Below, in pieces: positions 49,020-57,670 of a stretch of 64,000 nt of DNA; position 1 is the first letter of the stretch, and every line of letters starts with the position of its first letter. The DNA is taken from the NCBI GenBank assembly GCA_041394285.1, contig JAWKIL010000004.1, forward strand, positions 62,001 to 126,000, in the 5' to 3' direction. A program made the position numbers and the translations under genes. The notes under the pieces were generated by a model that saw nothing but the letters and a program-made list of their open reading frames with translations, did not search any database and was not told the DNA's origin. Source of the stretch: CADEDH01 sp041394285. Lineage in GTDB: Bacteria; Actinomycetota; Acidimicrobiia; Acidimicrobiales; SZUA-35.

Positions 49020-50032
49020 GCACCCCGGTCGATCTCAGCTCCCTCAGCCCCCGCCGCAAGGCCGCCATCCTTCTGGTGAAGCTCGGCCCGGAGCAGGGGG
49101 CGCCCCTCCTGCGGGGCCTGCGCCGGCCCGAGCTGAGCGCCATCGCCGACGAGGTGGCCCACCTGGGCAAGGTGCCGGCTGCCCTGGCCGAGGCCGTGGT
49201 GCGGGAGTTCCTGGAGTCGGCCGAGGTCGACATCCTGCCCATGGGCGACTACGACCTGGCCTTCAACTACATCCAGTCGACGTTCGGCGACCGCATGGCC
49301 CGCGACGTCATGGGCGAGGTCACCGGTGGCGTCTCCGACGTCCCGTTCAAGTTCATGGACAACCTCGACGCCGAGGTGGTGGCGGAGAACCTGCTGGGCG
49401 AGCTGCCCCAGGTGATCGCCCTCGTCCTGTCGCACCTGCGGCCCGACCAGTCGGCCGAGATCATCTCCTACCTGCCACCCGAGGTGGTGGTGCAGGTGGG
49501 GGTGCGGCTGGGGACGATGGAGCGGGTCACGGCCGACGCCCTGGCCGCGGTGGAGGAGGGGCTGCGCCAGCGGTTCGCCTCCGTGCTGGAGAACAAGTTC
49601 CTGGAGGCCACGGGCGGCATCGACTCCCTGGTGGAGCTGCTGACCCTGGCCGATCCGGCGGTGAAGGACCTGGTGATGAAGGGTCTGACCGAGATCGACC
49701 CCGAGCTGGCCCTCGAGGTCCGGGCGAAGATGTTCGTGTTCAACGACCTGCAGCTCCTGGCCGACCGCCAGATGCAGCTCGTGCTGCGCTCGGTCGACTC
49801 CGGCCGCCTGCCGCTGGCCCTCAAGGGTGTGGCCGACGGGGTGCGGGACAAGGTGCTGAACAACCTGTCGAGCCGGGCCCGGGAGAACCTGCTGGACGAG
49901 ATGCAGCTCATGGGGGCCGTGCGCACGGTGGACGTGGAGGCGGCCCAGGCCGAGATCCTCGACTCGGTGCGGGCGCTGGAGGAGTCGGGCGAGCTCGTCA
50001 TCAACCGTGGAGGCAACGACTTTGTCAGCTGA
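49016..50032 (+). CDS. fliG: Flagellar motor switch protein FliG
   Basis: A 338-residue rotor protein. The N-terminal LSPRRKAAILLVKLGPEQGA binds FliF, and the EHPQ motif that contacts FliM is altered to ELPQ (LLGELPQVIALVLSHLRP). The C-terminal torque-generating helix carries the charged DKVLNNLSSRARENLLDEMQ segment. GTG at 49016 overlaps the fliF stop (GTGA). Length is normal. Confidence 0.96.
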   Translation: MSTPVDLSSLSPRRKAAILLVKLGPEQGAPLLRGLRRPELSAIADEVAHLGKVPAALAEAVVREFLESAEVDILPMGDYDLAFNYIQSTFGDRMARDVMGEVTGGVSDVPFKFMDNLDAEVVAENLLGELPQVIALVLSHLRPDQSAEIISYLPPEVVVQVGVRLGTMERVTADALAAVEEGLRQRFASVLENKFLEATGGIDSLVELLTLADPAVKDLVMKGLTEIDPELALEVRAKMFVFNDLQLLADRQMQLVLRSVDSGRLPLALKGVADGVRDKVLNNLSSRARENLLDEMQLMGAVRTVDVEAAQAEILDSVRALEESGELVINRGGNDFVS

Positions 50033-50693
50033 GCTGGTCACGAGCCCGGTCCTCACCGGGGCCGAGGCGGCCCGGGCCCGCCGGATCGACCTCGTCGGTC
50101 CGGTGGACGACTCGAACGCGCTCACCCCGACCGGGCCGTGGGCGGCGGAGGCGGCCAAGGCCTTCGATCGGGCCCGCCAGGAGGGCCACGCCCGCGGCGC
50201 CAACGAGGGCCGCATGGAAGGCCTGGCCCAGGCCCGGGCCGAGACCGCGGCCGAGGTGGCCCGCCTGGCCGACGCCGTCGACATCCTGCGGGCCGAGGTG
50301 GACGCCCGGGTGGCGGCCGCCATCGACGATCTGGCTCAACGGACCACCGGGCTGGCCCTGGTCATCGCCGAAGCCATCCTCGATCGGGAGGTTCGCACCG
50401 CCCACGATCCCGGGGCCGACGCCATCGCCCGCTGCCTGGCCATGGCCCCCCTGCCGGGGGCCGTGGTGGCCCACGTCAACCCGGCCGACGCCGAACGACT
50501 CGGCCCCCTCCCCCAGGTCGAGGGCCGCCCGTTCACGGTGGTGGCCGACCCGTCGCTGGCCTCGGGCGAGGCCCGGGTGACGGTGGCCGACACCCTGGTG
50601 GACGGCCGCCTCGACGATGCGCTGGCCCGGGTGGCCGAGCTGCTGGGCGAACCGGCGCCGGGCGGCGCCGCCGGGCGGGGAGCGACGTCATGA
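50022..50693 (+). CDS. fliH: Flagellar export protein FliH
   Basis: A 223-residue negative regulator/stator of the export ATPase. It has a central helical part (AFDRARQEGHARGANEGRME) with GxxxG-like spacing and a C-terminal E-subunit-like domain (LALVIAEAILDREV ... GEARVTVADTLVDGRLDDAL). I chose the TTG at 50022 because GGAGG lies 8 bp upstream; a GTG at 50007 is possible but has no such site. It overlaps fliG by 11 bp and fliI by 4 bp. Confidence 0.87.
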   Translation: MSAELVTSPVLTGAEAARARRIDLVGPVDDSNALTPTGPWAAEAAKAFDRARQEGHARGANEGRMEGLAQARAETAAEVARLADAVDILRAEVDARVAAAIDDLAQRTTGLALVIAEAILDREVRTAHDPGADAIARCLAMAPLPGAVVAHVNPADAERLGPLPQVEGRPFTVVADPSLASGEARVTVADTLVDGRLDDALARVAELLGEPAPGGAAGRGATS

Positions 50694-52021
50694 GCCCGAT
50701 GCTGGCCCCGGAGCCCGTGTCGCCGGCGATGCTGGCCGGCATCATCGCCGCCGCCCGCCCCCGCCTGGTGGGCCGGGTGGAGCGGCTCCTCCAATCACAG
50801 GCCGACGTGGTGGGGCTCCCCGTGGGTGTGGGAGACCTCGTCATGATCGGGGCGACGGAACCGGTGCTGGCCGAGGTGGTGGCGGCCGCCGGTTCCCGTA
50901 CCACGGTCCTCCCCTACGGCGACCTCCGTGGGCGCCGGGTGGGAGAGCCCGTCTTGTCGGCCGGTCGCCAGATGCAGGTGGCGACCGGCCGGCAGCTCCT
51001 CGGCCGGGTGCTCGACGGCCTGGGCCGCCCCCTCGACGACGGCCCCCCGCTCGATCCCGGCACCGCGGTGCCCATCCACCTCGCTCCGCCGCCGGCGCTG
51101 GAGCGGCCCCGCATCACCCAGCCCCTCCAGGTCGGGGTGCGGGTGCTCGACACCCTGCTCACGTCGGGCCGGGGCCAGCGCGTGGCCATCCTGGCCGGTT
51201 CCGGGGTGGGCAAGTCGAGCCTGCTGTCGATGCTGGTGCGGGGTACCGAGGCCGAGTGCAGCGTGCTGTGCCTGGTGGGCGAGCGCGGCCGTGAGGTGCG
51301 GGAGTTCATCGAGAACGACCTCGGCCCCGAGGGCCTGGCCCGCTCGGTGGTGGTCGTGGCCACCTCGGATCAGCCGGCCCTGGTGCGGCGCAACGCCGCC
51401 TACCTCGCCACCCGGGTGGCGGAGAGCTTCCGCGACGACGGCATGGACGTCAACCTGCTGATGGACAGCGTCACCCGCTTCGCCATCGCCCAGCGTGAGA
51501 TCGGCCTGGCCGCCGGTGAGGTCCCGACCACCCGGGGCTACCCACCCTCGGCCCTGGGCCTGCTGCCCGGGCTGCTGGAGCGGGCCGGTACCTCGGCCTC
51601 GGGCTCGATCACCGGCTTCTACACCGTGCTGGTGGAGGGCGACGACCTCAACGACCCGGTGGGCGACACCGTGCGGTCCATCACCGACGGCCACATCTCG
51701 CTCAGCCGGGACCTGGCCAACGCCGGCCACTTCCCCTCGATCGACGTGCTCCGTTCCGCCTCCCGGGTCGTGAGCTCGGTGTGCACCGCCGACCAGCGGG
51801 CCCTGGCGGCCCAGGCCCGCCGGCTGCTGGCCACCTACGACCGGGCCCGCGACCTGATCGAGATCGGGGCCTACGCCCCGGGGGCCGACGCCGAGATAGA
51901 CCGGGCGGTGGCTCTCCACGCCCTGCTGGAAGACTTCACCCGCCAGCCCCTGCACGAGCTGACCACCGCCGGTGAGGCGTGGCGGATGCTGGCGGCCGTT
52001 CTCGACGGAGACCCGTCGTGA
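50690..52021 (+). CDS. fliI: Flagellum-specific export ATPase FliI
   Basis: A 443-residue F1-beta-like ATPase of the export apparatus. Walker A is AGSGVGKSS, and VLCLVGERGREVREFIE, VNLLMDSVTRFAIAQREIGL and the FliI-specific TTRGYPPSALGLLPGLLERA all match. It removes chaperones and unfolds substrates together with FliH and FliJ. ATGA overlap with fliH and GTGA overlap with fliJ give both boundaries. Confidence 0.97.
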   Translation: MSPMLAPEPVSPAMLAGIIAAARPRLVGRVERLLQSQADVVGLPVGVGDLVMIGATEPVLAEVVAAAGSRTTVLPYGDLRGRRVGEPVLSAGRQMQVATGRQLLGRVLDGLGRPLDDGPPLDPGTAVPIHLAPPPALERPRITQPLQVGVRVLDTLLTSGRGQRVAILAGSGVGKSSLLSMLVRGTEAECSVLCLVGERGREVREFIENDLGPEGLARSVVVVATSDQPALVRRNAAYLATRVAESFRDDGMDVNLLMDSVTRFAIAQREIGLAAGEVPTTRGYPPSALGLLPGLLERAGTSASGSITGFYTVLVEGDDLNDPVGDTVRSITDGHISLSRDLANAGHFPSIDVLRSASRVVSSVCTADQRALAAQARRLLATYDRARDLIEIGAYAPGADAEIDRAVALHALLEDFTRQPLHELTTAGEAWRMLAAVLDGDPS

Positions 52022-52467
52022 GCGCCGCTCGCAAGAGCCGCGCCGTGCGGGCCACCCGGGCCGCCCAGCAGGTGGAGGACGGGCTGAAGCTGGCCGCCTT
52101 CCGGGCCCGGCAGCGGGCCCAGGAGACCGGGGCCGCCATGGCGGCCGAGGCCGACCGGACGCGGGAGCTGCTGGCCGCCACCGGCGATCCCGCCCTCCGC
52201 GGCCTGCTGGCCCAGGCCGGGGTGCGCCACCAGCAGGCGCTCGAGACCGCCCGGGCGCATCAGGAGGCCGAAGCGGCGGCGGCCGAGGCCGTCTGGCACG
52301 AGGCCCGACTACGGGTGCGCTCGCTGGAGAAGCTGGTGGAGCGGCTCGACACGGGCCTGCGGACCGGCCGCCGCCTGGCAGAGAACGCCGAATGGCAGGA
52401 CGTGGTGACGAGCCGAGCCGGCCGACCTCCCGCCGGGGCCCAGGCTGCCACCGGGAGCGCAGCCTGA
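52018..52467 (+). CDS. fliJ: Flagellar export protein FliJ
   Basis: A 149-residue, entirely coiled-coil protein (QVEDGLKLAAFRARQRAQET, LRVRSLEKLVERLDTGLRTG) in the normal FliJ position. FliJ proteins show little sequence conservation, so the call rests on coiled-coil form, size and synteny. The GTG at 52018 overlaps the fliI stop. Confidence 0.85.
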   Translation: MSAARKSRAVRATRAAQQVEDGLKLAAFRARQRAQETGAAMAAEADRTRELLAATGDPALRGLLAQAGVRHQQALETARAHQEAEAAAAEAVWHEARLRVRSLEKLVERLDTGLRTGRRLAENAEWQDVVTSRAGRPPAGAQAATGSAA

Positions 52468-53702
52468 TGGCCGGCCCCCTCGGTTTCGGCTCCGCCGCCG
52501 GTGCGGGCCACGTGCCCGATCGGATGGCTGCCATCCAGGCCCGGTTCGGGCTGAGCGCCAACCGCCCGGCCACCGCGCCCGGCCGGACCGGGTCCCCCTC
52601 CGCCTTCGACACGGTGCTGGCCGGCGCACGCTCGAGCACCGGAGCCGACGGCGCCAGGTCTCCCGAGGCCCTGCTGGCCGACGCCCTGGGCGTCGACGCC
52701 AGCGGCGGCTGGCCGCTGCTGGCCGGCGCCCCCCTGCCCGCCGGCCTGCTCAACGCGCTCGGCACCGACGTGTCGAGCCCGGCCGGGCCCGGCATCGACG
52801 CTCCGTACGGCCTCGCCGCGCTGGGCCCCTCCGGCGGGGCTGCCACTCCCGGCGGTGCTGCCACTCCCGGCGGTGCTGCCACTCCCGGCGAGGCGGTGGT
52901 GACGGCGGCCGAGGAGTACCTTGGCGTGCCCTACCTGTGGGGTGGCACCGACCCCGACAAGGGGCTCGACTGCTCGGGCCTGATCCAGCTCGCCTACCGC
53001 CAGGCCGGCGTCGAGATGCCGAAGTGGAGCCGTAATCAGGCCACGATGGGCGTGGCGGTGGACTCGATCGATCAGGCCCTGCCCGGTGACATCCTGACCT
53101 TCGGCCGCCCCGTCACCCACGTGGCCCTGTACGTGGGAGACGGCAAGATGCTGCACGCCCCCAAGCGGGGCGAGGTGGTGAAGATCGAGCCCATCGACCG
53201 GCCGATCGGCTCGATCCGCCGGATCATCACGGCCACCGGCGCGCTGGCCGCCCCGCAACCCGGGACCCCGGCCGGCGCCCCGGCCCCGTCGGCCTCGCCG
53301 TCCACCTGGCAGGCCGGCCCGGCCGAGCAGCGCTACCAGGCCCTGTTCGCCGATGCCGGGCGGCGCTGGAACGTCGATCCCAACCTGCTGGCCGCCATCG
53401 CCCAGACCGAGTCTGGCTTCAACCCGGACGCCAAGAGCCCGGCCGGGGCCCAGGGGCTCATGCAGTTCATGCCGGCCACGGCGGCCGAGATGGGCGTCGA
53501 TCCCTGGGATCCGGCGTCGGCCATCGACGGCGCCGCCCGCTACCTGCGCACCTCGCTCGACCGGTTCGGCTCGAGCGAGCTGGCCGTCGCCTCCTACAAC
53601 GCCGGCCGGGGAGCGGTGGCCCGCTACGGCGGCGTGCCCCCCTACCGCGAGACCCGCGCCTACGTGAACAAGGTTCTCGACGCCTGGAAGGACCGCTCAT
53701 GA
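52467..53702 (+). CDS. NlpC/P60 endopeptidase plus SLT lytic transglycosylase fusion
   Basis: A 411-residue wall hydrolase. Residues 140-265 are an NlpC/P60 peptidase with Cys169 in LDCSGLIQLAYRQAGV and His in VTHVALYVGDGKML. Residues 295-405 are a transglycosylase SLT domain with the catalytic Glu in TESGFNPDAKSPAGAQGLMQ and ASYNAGRGAVARYGG. It cuts both peptide stems and glycan, presumably to let the rod cross the thick wall, the role of FlgJ in other bacteria. It has no signal peptide, so it is likely exported by the flagellar system. It has 18-bp coding repeats (GGAATP) before the peptidase. It overlaps fliJ and fliK. Confidence 0.92.
   Translation: MAGPLGFGSAAGAGHVPDRMAAIQARFGLSANRPATAPGRTGSPSAFDTVLAGARSSTGADGARSPEALLADALGVDASGGWPLLAGAPLPAGLLNALGTDVSSPAGPGIDAPYGLAALGPSGGAATPGGAATPGGAATPGEAVVTAAEEYLGVPYLWGGTDPDKGLDCSGLIQLAYRQAGVEMPKWSRNQATMGVAVDSIDQALPGDILTFGRPVTHVALYVGDGKMLHAPKRGEVVKIEPIDRPIGSIRRIITATGALAAPQPGTPAGAPAPSASPSTWQAGPAEQRYQALFADAGRRWNVDPNLLAAIAQTESGFNPDAKSPAGAQGLMQFMPATAAEMGVDPWDPASAIDGAARYLRTSLDRFGSSELAVASYNAGRGAVARYGGVPPYRETRAYVNKVLDAWKDRS
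52833..52886. repeat. Three 18-bp tandem repeats in the hydrolase gene
   Basis: Three copies of an 18-bp unit (GGCGG[G/T]GCTGCCACTCCC) encode the GGAATP hexapeptide linker just before the NlpC/P60 domain. The last two copies are identical. Confidence 0.85.
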
Positions 53703-53952
53703 CCTCCGACGCCATCCCCCTGGCGGCGCTGCCCGCTCCGGCCGCTCCGGCCCCGGCGGCCCGCCCCGCCCCCGGCCGGACCGGGACGGGCGCCGACCGG
53801 CGGGCCGACGCCGACCGGTCGCGCCGCTTCCACGACGCCCTCGACCAGGCGGCCCGTCCGGCGGCTGCCCGTCCGGGGCGCGGCCGGATCCGGCCGACGC
53901 CCGACAGCGCCCGGCCGTCAGCCGGCCGGACAGCCACAGCCGCCGTCCCCCC
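53699..53952 (+). pseudogene. fliK: N-terminal part of fliK in a different frame
   Basis: The ATG at 53699 overlaps the hydrolase stop (ATGA), as at every junction of this operon, and opens an 84-codon stretch with good codon bias (RSRRFHDALDQAARPAAARP resembles FliK N-termini). Codon quality then fails and the frame ends at 54181, while the frame one base back becomes coding. The change is near a run of six C (53947-53952). Either a one-base deletion or sequencing error has split fliK, or a -1 ribosomal frameshift joins the parts. Confidence 0.6.
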
Positions 53953-55479
53953 GTGGGCTCTCCTGCCACCCGGCGGCCGGCGCCGACCCGCAGCACCGCC
54001 ACCGACGCAGCACCGGGCAGTGCGGTGCCCCGAGGTGCTGGCCGCCCCCACCGGACGGGCCCGGCGGCACCGGGCGCCGCCGAGGCCAAGACCGAGCGGA
54101 GCGACGACCCGACCGGGAACCACGGGGCCGACCGCCTCCCGGAGGTGGCCGCGGCCAGCCTCCAGGCCGCCCAGGCCATGACGGCGGCGGCCCCCGCCGG
54201 CCCGACGGCCGACACCGCCGACGGCAGGACCACCGGGGGCGACCCGCTCGCCGTCGACACCGGAGCGGGACCGATCGGCTCGGGGACCGGAACGGGTGGC
54301 GGTGCCACCGCCCCCCTCTCCCCCGCCGTCCAGCCGGGCACCGCCCTCCTGCCCGGTGAGACCCCCGGCGCGGCCCCGGCCGGCGCCGGCACCGGACCCG
54401 GTGAGGCGTCCGGCCCCGACGGGCCCGGCGGCGAGGGGGTCGCGACCGGGGACGTCGCCCGCAGCGGCGGCACCGGCGACGCCGCGCCGGCCGACGCCGG
54501 CACCACGGCCGACGGCACGGCCGGCGGGACCACGACCGACGCCGCCATCCCCGACAGCGCCGCCGCCGACAGCGCCGCCGCCGATGGCAGCGCCAGCTCC
54601 GGCGGCGGTGCGACATCCGACGACAGCGCCGCTGATGGCGACAACGCCGGCAACAACGCTGTCGGGAGTCGGACGGCCACCGGCCCCGATCGGCCGGACC
54701 CGACGCCGACCCCCGCCAGCGGGCCGCTCAGCGCACTGGCCGCCGCCACCGCCAACGCCAACGCCCCGGTGCCGGCCGGTCCGGCCCCGGCCGGCCGACC
54801 CCCGGCCGCCACCGCCGAGGGGATCGAAGGCCCCCACGGCACCGGCCCCCGGCCGGGTGCGGCCGACCGCGCCGACGCCGACCCCCGGTCCCTCGACGGC
54901 CGGCTGGCGGCCGCCCTCAATGGCGATCCCGCCGCTCCTCCGACCGGCACCGCACCCTCGGCCCCAGCCAACGGCAGCACCCGGTCGGCCGGGGCCGATC
55001 CCCTGTGGCGCCAGGTGCAGCGGGCCCTCAACGCCGTACATGTCAACGCCGAGGGCAACCACGAGATGACGATCCGGCTGCGGCCCGACCACCTCGGCTC
55101 GCTCACCGTCAAGGTCACCACCGGCGAAGCCGGCACCACGGTGGCCCTGGTGGCCGAGAGCCGGGCCGCCGCCCAGCAGCTGGAGCAGCAGCGGCACCTC
55201 CTGGCCGACGAGCTGAACGGCGGCGGCCTCCGGGGCGCCGCCATCGACATCGGCCTGGGCTCCGGCCCGTCGTCCGGCGGCACGCCGGGCCGCGACGGCA
55301 CCGGTGCCGCCACCAGCTCCCACTCCGGCCCCGGCTCGGGCTCCGGCTCACCGGCCGGCAACCGCTCCGGCCGCGCCACCGTGGGCGTCGCCGACTCCCG
55401 GCCCGACACCGGGCGGGCCGAGGCCCTCCGGACCGCGGCCCGCCGTCGCTCGACGGCCAGTGTGGATCTGGCCCTGTGA
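53953..55479 (+). CDS. fliK: Flagellar hook-length control protein FliK (main part)
   Basis: About 508 residues from the GTG at 53953. The C-terminal hook-length domain is clear: MTIRLRPDHLGSLTVKVTTG, TVALVAESRAAAQQLEQQRH and LRGAAIDI. It switches FlhB specificity when the hook is complete. The middle 300 residues are Pro/Ala/Gly/Asp/Thr-rich and disordered, as expected for a molecular ruler. The GTG is probably not the true start: the N-terminal part lies in another frame from 53699. Followed by flgD and flgE. Confidence 0.85.
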   Translation: MGSPATRRPAPTRSTATDAAPGSAVPRGAGRPHRTGPAAPGAAEAKTERSDDPTGNHGADRLPEVAAASLQAAQAMTAAAPAGPTADTADGRTTGGDPLAVDTGAGPIGSGTGTGGGATAPLSPAVQPGTALLPGETPGAAPAGAGTGPGEASGPDGPGGEGVATGDVARSGGTGDAAPADAGTTADGTAGGTTTDAAIPDSAAADSAAADGSASSGGGATSDDSAADGDNAGNNAVGSRTATGPDRPDPTPTPASGPLSALAAATANANAPVPAGPAPAGRPPAATAEGIEGPHGTGPRPGAADRADADPRSLDGRLAAALNGDPAAPPTGTAPSAPANGSTRSAGADPLWRQVQRALNAVHVNAEGNHEMTIRLRPDHLGSLTVKVTTGEAGTTVALVAESRAAAQQLEQQRHLLADELNGGGLRGAAIDIGLGSGPSSGGTPGRDGTGAATSSHSGPGSGSGSPAGNRSGRATVGVADSRPDTGRAEALRTAARRRSTASVDLAL

Positions 55480-55556
55480 CCCTCTACCAGCCCCCCTCCT
55501 CGACCGGTCCTCACCTCGACCAGCCCTATCACCTCGATCAGAAGGAGACCTGCGCC

Positions 55557-56144
55557 ATGGCTGACCTCGTGACCGCACGGGCCGGCGCCACCGTACCGCT
55601 GGCCTATCAGACGGCCCCCGCCGCCGGCACCAATCAGGCGGCCGGCCCCTCCCGCCTCGACGCGTCGAACTTCGCCGGCTCGTCGGGCTCCAAGCTCACC
55701 GACGCCCAGTCGAGCACGCTCGACAAGGACGCCTTCCTCAAGCTGCTGGTGGCCCAGCTCAAGTACCAGGACCCGATGCAGCCCAGCAGCTCCGAGGAGT
55801 TCATCGCCACCACGGCCCAGTTCACCATGGTGGAGAAGCTCGACCAGCTGACCGAGCAGGGAAAGGCGACGGCACTGGTGTCGTCGCTCACCACCGCCTC
55901 GGCCATGGTCGGCCGGTCGGTGTCGGCCATCCAGGACGGTGCCCCGGTCGAGGCCGTGGTGCTGCGCAGCAAGCTCGTGTCGGGCGAGGTCGTCCTCGAC
56001 ACCGACAAGGGCGTCGTCCACCTCAACGAGATCGTCTCGGTCGGCGCCCCGGCGCTCACCGCAACCCCGCCGACCGCAGACCCGTCATCCGCCACCCCAG
56101 CCCCAACCCCCGCCACCGAACCCCAGGAGACCCCCCAGCCATGA
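55557..56144 (+). CDS. flgD: Flagellar hook capping protein FlgD
   Basis: A 195-residue hook-assembly scaffold. The conserved N-terminal region is LDKDAFLKLLVAQLKYQDPM, followed by EFIATTAQFTMVEKLDQLTE. A short beta segment (VVLRSKLVSGEVVLDTDKGV) follows in place of the longer Fn3/tudor part of FlgD, and the end is a Pro/Thr tail. AAGGAG precedes the ATG. Overlaps flgE by 4 bp. Confidence 0.93.
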   Translation: MADLVTARAGATVPLAYQTAPAAGTNQAAGPSRLDASNFAGSSGSKLTDAQSSTLDKDAFLKLLVAQLKYQDPMQPSSSEEFIATTAQFTMVEKLDQLTEQGKATALVSSLTTASAMVGRSVSAIQDGAPVEAVVLRSKLVSGEVVLDTDKGVVHLNEIVSVGAPALTATPPTADPSSATPAPTPATEPQETPQP

Positions 56145-57382
56145 TCCGTTCCATGTACGCCGCGGTGTCGGGCCTGCGCAGCCATCAGACGATGATGGAT
56201 GTCGTCGGCAACAACATCGCCAACGTCAACACCCACGGGTTCAAGCGCAGCGAGGCCCTGTTCCAGGACGTGCTGAGCCAGATGATCCACGGCGCCGGCA
56301 CCCCCACCGCCACCCTCGGCGGCACCAACCCGGCCCAGATCGGGCTGGGGGTCATGGTGTCGGCCATCGCCCAGAACCTGAGCCAGGGTTCGCTGCAGGT
56401 CACCAACCGGGACCTCGACCTGGCCATCCAGGGCGACGGCTTCTTCGTGGTCGACCAGGGCGGGGAGCAGATGTTCACCCGGGCCGGGTCGTTCTTCCTC
56501 GACGCCAACGGGCGGCTGGTCAACAGCGACGGCGGCCTGATCCAGGGCTGGAACGCCGACACCGCCGGGACCCTGGTCGACTCCGGCGGCACCCCCGGCA
56601 GCATCCGGATCCCGATCGGCGAGCAGAGCTCGCCGGTGGTCACCAGCGACGTGAAGCTGGGCGGCAACCTGAGCGCCGACGCCACCGTCGGCACCCAGTA
56701 CTTCACCGGTCTGAGCGTGTTCGACGAGCAGGGCAACCCGATCGACCTCGACGTCACCTTGGAGAAGACCAACGACGACGAGTGGACCGTTTCGGCCACC
56801 TACGGCCCCACCCAGATCCCCATCGTGCTGGCCGACAACGTGCTCACGTTCGGAGCCAACGGTGAGCTGACCTCGCCGGCCGACCTCCAGATCGACATCG
56901 CGGCCGGTGGCATCCCCGGCCTGGGTGCCGTCACCTTCACCATCGGCGGCGCCAACGAGCGGCGCATCACCCAGTACGGCGGCGCCTCCTCGGTCGCACC
57001 CGTCACCCAGGACGGGTCGGCCGCCGGGATGCTCCAGTCGCTGCGGGTGGGCACCGACGGTGTGATCGTCGGCTCCTACTCCAACGGGCTGGTGAAGCCG
57101 ATCGGGCAGGTGGCCATGGCCTCCTTCTCCAACCCCGAGGGCCTGGAACGCATCACCGGCTCCAACTGGCGAATGACCACCAACTCCGGCCTGGCCCAGA
57201 TCGGCACCGCCGCCTCCGGCGGCCGGGGGTCGGTGGCCCCCGGCACGCTGGAGATGTCCAACGTCGACCTGGCCGAGGAGTTCACGGCCCTGATCCGAGC
57301 CCAGCGCGGGTTCCAGGCCAACTCCCGGGTCGTCACCTCGTCCGACGAGCTCCTGCAGGAGATCGTGGCCCTGAAGCGGTGA
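56141..57382 (+). CDS. flgE: Flagellar hook protein FlgE
   Basis: A 413-residue hook subunit. The N-terminal MIRSMYAAVSGLRSHQTMMD, VVGNNIANVNTHGFKRSEAL and the DLDLAIQGDGFFVV segment are near consensus; the C-terminal DLAEEFTALIRAQRGFQANS and SSDELLQEIVALKR complete the D0 coiled coil. The start overlaps the flgD stop. It is the last gene of the plus-strand flagellar arm and is followed by a strong hairpin. Confidence 0.96.
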   Translation: MIRSMYAAVSGLRSHQTMMDVVGNNIANVNTHGFKRSEALFQDVLSQMIHGAGTPTATLGGTNPAQIGLGVMVSAIAQNLSQGSLQVTNRDLDLAIQGDGFFVVDQGGEQMFTRAGSFFLDANGRLVNSDGGLIQGWNADTAGTLVDSGGTPGSIRIPIGEQSSPVVTSDVKLGGNLSADATVGTQYFTGLSVFDEQGNPIDLDVTLEKTNDDEWTVSATYGPTQIPIVLADNVLTFGANGELTSPADLQIDIAAGGIPGLGAVTFTIGGANERRITQYGGASSVAPVTQDGSAAGMLQSLRVGTDGVIVGSYSNGLVKPIGQVAMASFSNPEGLERITGSNWRMTTNSGLAQIGTAASGGRGSVAPGTLEMSNVDLAEEFTALIRAQRGFQANSRVVTSSDELLQEIVALKR

Positions 57383-57440
57383 TCCTGACCCGGAGAACCT
57401 GATCTCTTACGCCCCCCTTCCCTGGGCGTGAGGTGAGCAC

Positions 57441-57479
57441 GGCAGGTCCCAGCCTGAGCGCGTCAGGCTGGGTCCTGCC
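57441..57479. terminator. Bidirectional terminator between flgE and HDOD gene
   Basis: GGCAGGTCCCAGCCTGA (57441-57457), 5-base loop, then the complementary arm 57463-57479, a 17-bp stem with one T-T mismatch. It lies 58 bp after flgE and between convergent genes, so it can serve both directions. Confidence 0.75.
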
Positions 57480-57531
57480 GCGTCCGGGGCCAGGAAGGGT
57501 CGGGCCGTGCGGTGGTCCCGTCGAACCCTCG

Positions 57532-57611
57532 GGAACCGGGCCAGCCCGACCCCGGAACCGGGCCAGCCCGACCCCGGTACCGGGCCAGCCGACCCCCGGC
57601 ACCGGGCGAGG
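57532..57611. repeat. 22-bp tandem repeats in convergent spacer
   Basis: Units of 22 bp start at 57532, 57554 and 57576, with a partial fourth at 57598. Each holds ACCGGGCCAGCC and a run of C; the first two are identical. They fill the space between the flgE terminator and the HDOD stop. No gene is affected. Confidence 0.85.
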
Positions 57612-57670
57612 AGGCGCGCTCGATCAAGCCCGTCGACGGGAGCGGTAGCGATCGGGCGCGGAGCCGATCG

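Noticed and set aside
53699..54181. A separate 160-residue gene
   Set aside because: Only the first 84 or so codons have coding character; the rest is antiphase to fliK, so it is best read as the fliK N-terminus.
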